Source: Phoebastria nigripes
Taxonomy: Eukaryota; Chordata; Aves; Procellariiformes; Diomedeidae
Assembly (NCBI GenBank): GCA_035582835.1
Contig: JAYKAV010002761.1
Span: 612,674 to 676,673, forward strand
DNA length: 64,000 bases
Reading direction: 5' to 3'
The notes below the pieces were generated by a model, which worked only from the letters and a program-made list of their open reading frames with translations, was not told the origin of the DNA and did not search any database. The position numbers and the translations under genes are program-made. Positions 63,712-64,000 of this stretch are shown piece by piece (position 1 is the stretch's first letter; every line of letters starts with the position of its first letter).

Positions 63712-64000
63712 ATGAAATTTGATGCAGTCTGGGGACAGTCCATGCCAGGCTCTGTGTGCCAGTGCAGAGTGTTAATCTGTGATTCTGTGCTCATCTTTGA
63801 AAGTTTCTGTTCCTTTGGAGGGAATCTGCAGAGTGCCAAAAGCCAGTAGCTTGTGCCATCACTCCAAGTGTTACTGTACGTTGAGTTAGGAATATGCTAT
63901 ACATACTTAACTAAAAGGTGTTTGTCTTTATTAGTGTGTTTTCATTGCCTAGCTGTACTCTTATTCTACAACATTTCGGGAAAAAATCTGATAATTCTGT

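Larger units (their letters stand above)
54058..64000 (+). other. SMYD2: SMYD2 gene, 5' part only (runs off the right edge)
   Basis: The gene span visible here holds two coding exons, a 3141-nt intron 1 (54240-57380) and the first 6.5 kb of intron 2. The full protein is about 430 residues in vertebrates, so roughly four fifths of the coding sequence lies beyond this window. I scanned 57445-64000 for the expected exon 3 (a Trp-Pro-containing segment that supplies the last MYND His and Cys) and saw no match. The transcription start is not resolvable from sequence alone but should be within the CpG island shortly upstream of 54058. Confidence 0.9.
57445..64000 (+). other. SMYD2: SMYD2 intron 2 (partial)
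   Basis: Starts at donor gtatgg and continues beyond the window. It holds poly-T tracts (about 57852-57865 and 59241-59271), a protein-like minus-strand stretch at 59602-59880, a truncated CR1 element at about 60094-60160, a poly-T/A-rich patch at about 63352-63385 and a short AATA microsatellite near 63694-63711. No further SMYD2 exon was found. Confidence 0.75.

Noticed and set aside
57445..64000. Search for SMYD2 exon 3.
   Set aside because: No stretch encodes the expected Glu-Asp-Trp-Pro-type segment with the last MYND His/Cys ligands next to an AG acceptor. The exon is taken to lie outside the window.

Overview
This window is vertebrate nuclear DNA, almost certainly from a bird. The diagnostic sign is a truncated CR1 LINE tail at about 60094-60160 with the typical avian 3' end. 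Repeat density is low, there are spliced exons with GT/AG sites, and there is no operon structure. About thirty isolated single Ns point to a draft or consensus assembly.

Only one gene can be supported. SMYD2 (SET and MYND domain lysine methyltransferase) starts on the + strand at 54058 inside a strong CpG island (about 53490-54600). Exon 1 is 54058-54239 and exon 2 is 57381-57444. Together they encode the first 82 residues: the GxGRG-type SAM-binding loop and six of the eight zinc ligands of the MYND finger. Exon 3 is not visible, so intron 2 runs off the right edge.

Positions 1 to about 53480 read as a gene desert. In human the gene upstream of SMYD2 is PROX1, and no PROX1 exon is visible here, so this is probably the PROX1-SMYD2 intergenic interval (inference). 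The open frames in it are short, overlap on both strands and resemble no family I know. What it does hold is old repeat material: MIR-like CORE-SINE remnants (about 12.5, 14.7, 18.0 and 27.0-27.26 kb), a 172-bp hAT-type MITE with near-identical 8-bp target duplications (25647-25818), a frameshifted CR1/L3-like reverse transcriptase fragment (about 46.0-46.76 kb), and a scattered set of 45-100 bp palindromic MITE-like elements (best at 16537-16636, 35668-35712, 38949-39005, 47530-47607, 50520-50580 and 52252-52348). A CpG-dense patch at 27.69-28.26 kb and a few AT-rich stretches packed with homeodomain or POU-like motifs are candidate regulatory elements.

Inside SMYD2 intron 2, the minus strand at 59602-59880 reads protein-like with one internal stop, and a poly-T tract lies on the side expected for a processed pseudogene tail. 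I could not identify its parent. I saw no multi-gene system; the most notable signals are the palindrome population, the isolated CpG patch and the possible retrocopy.
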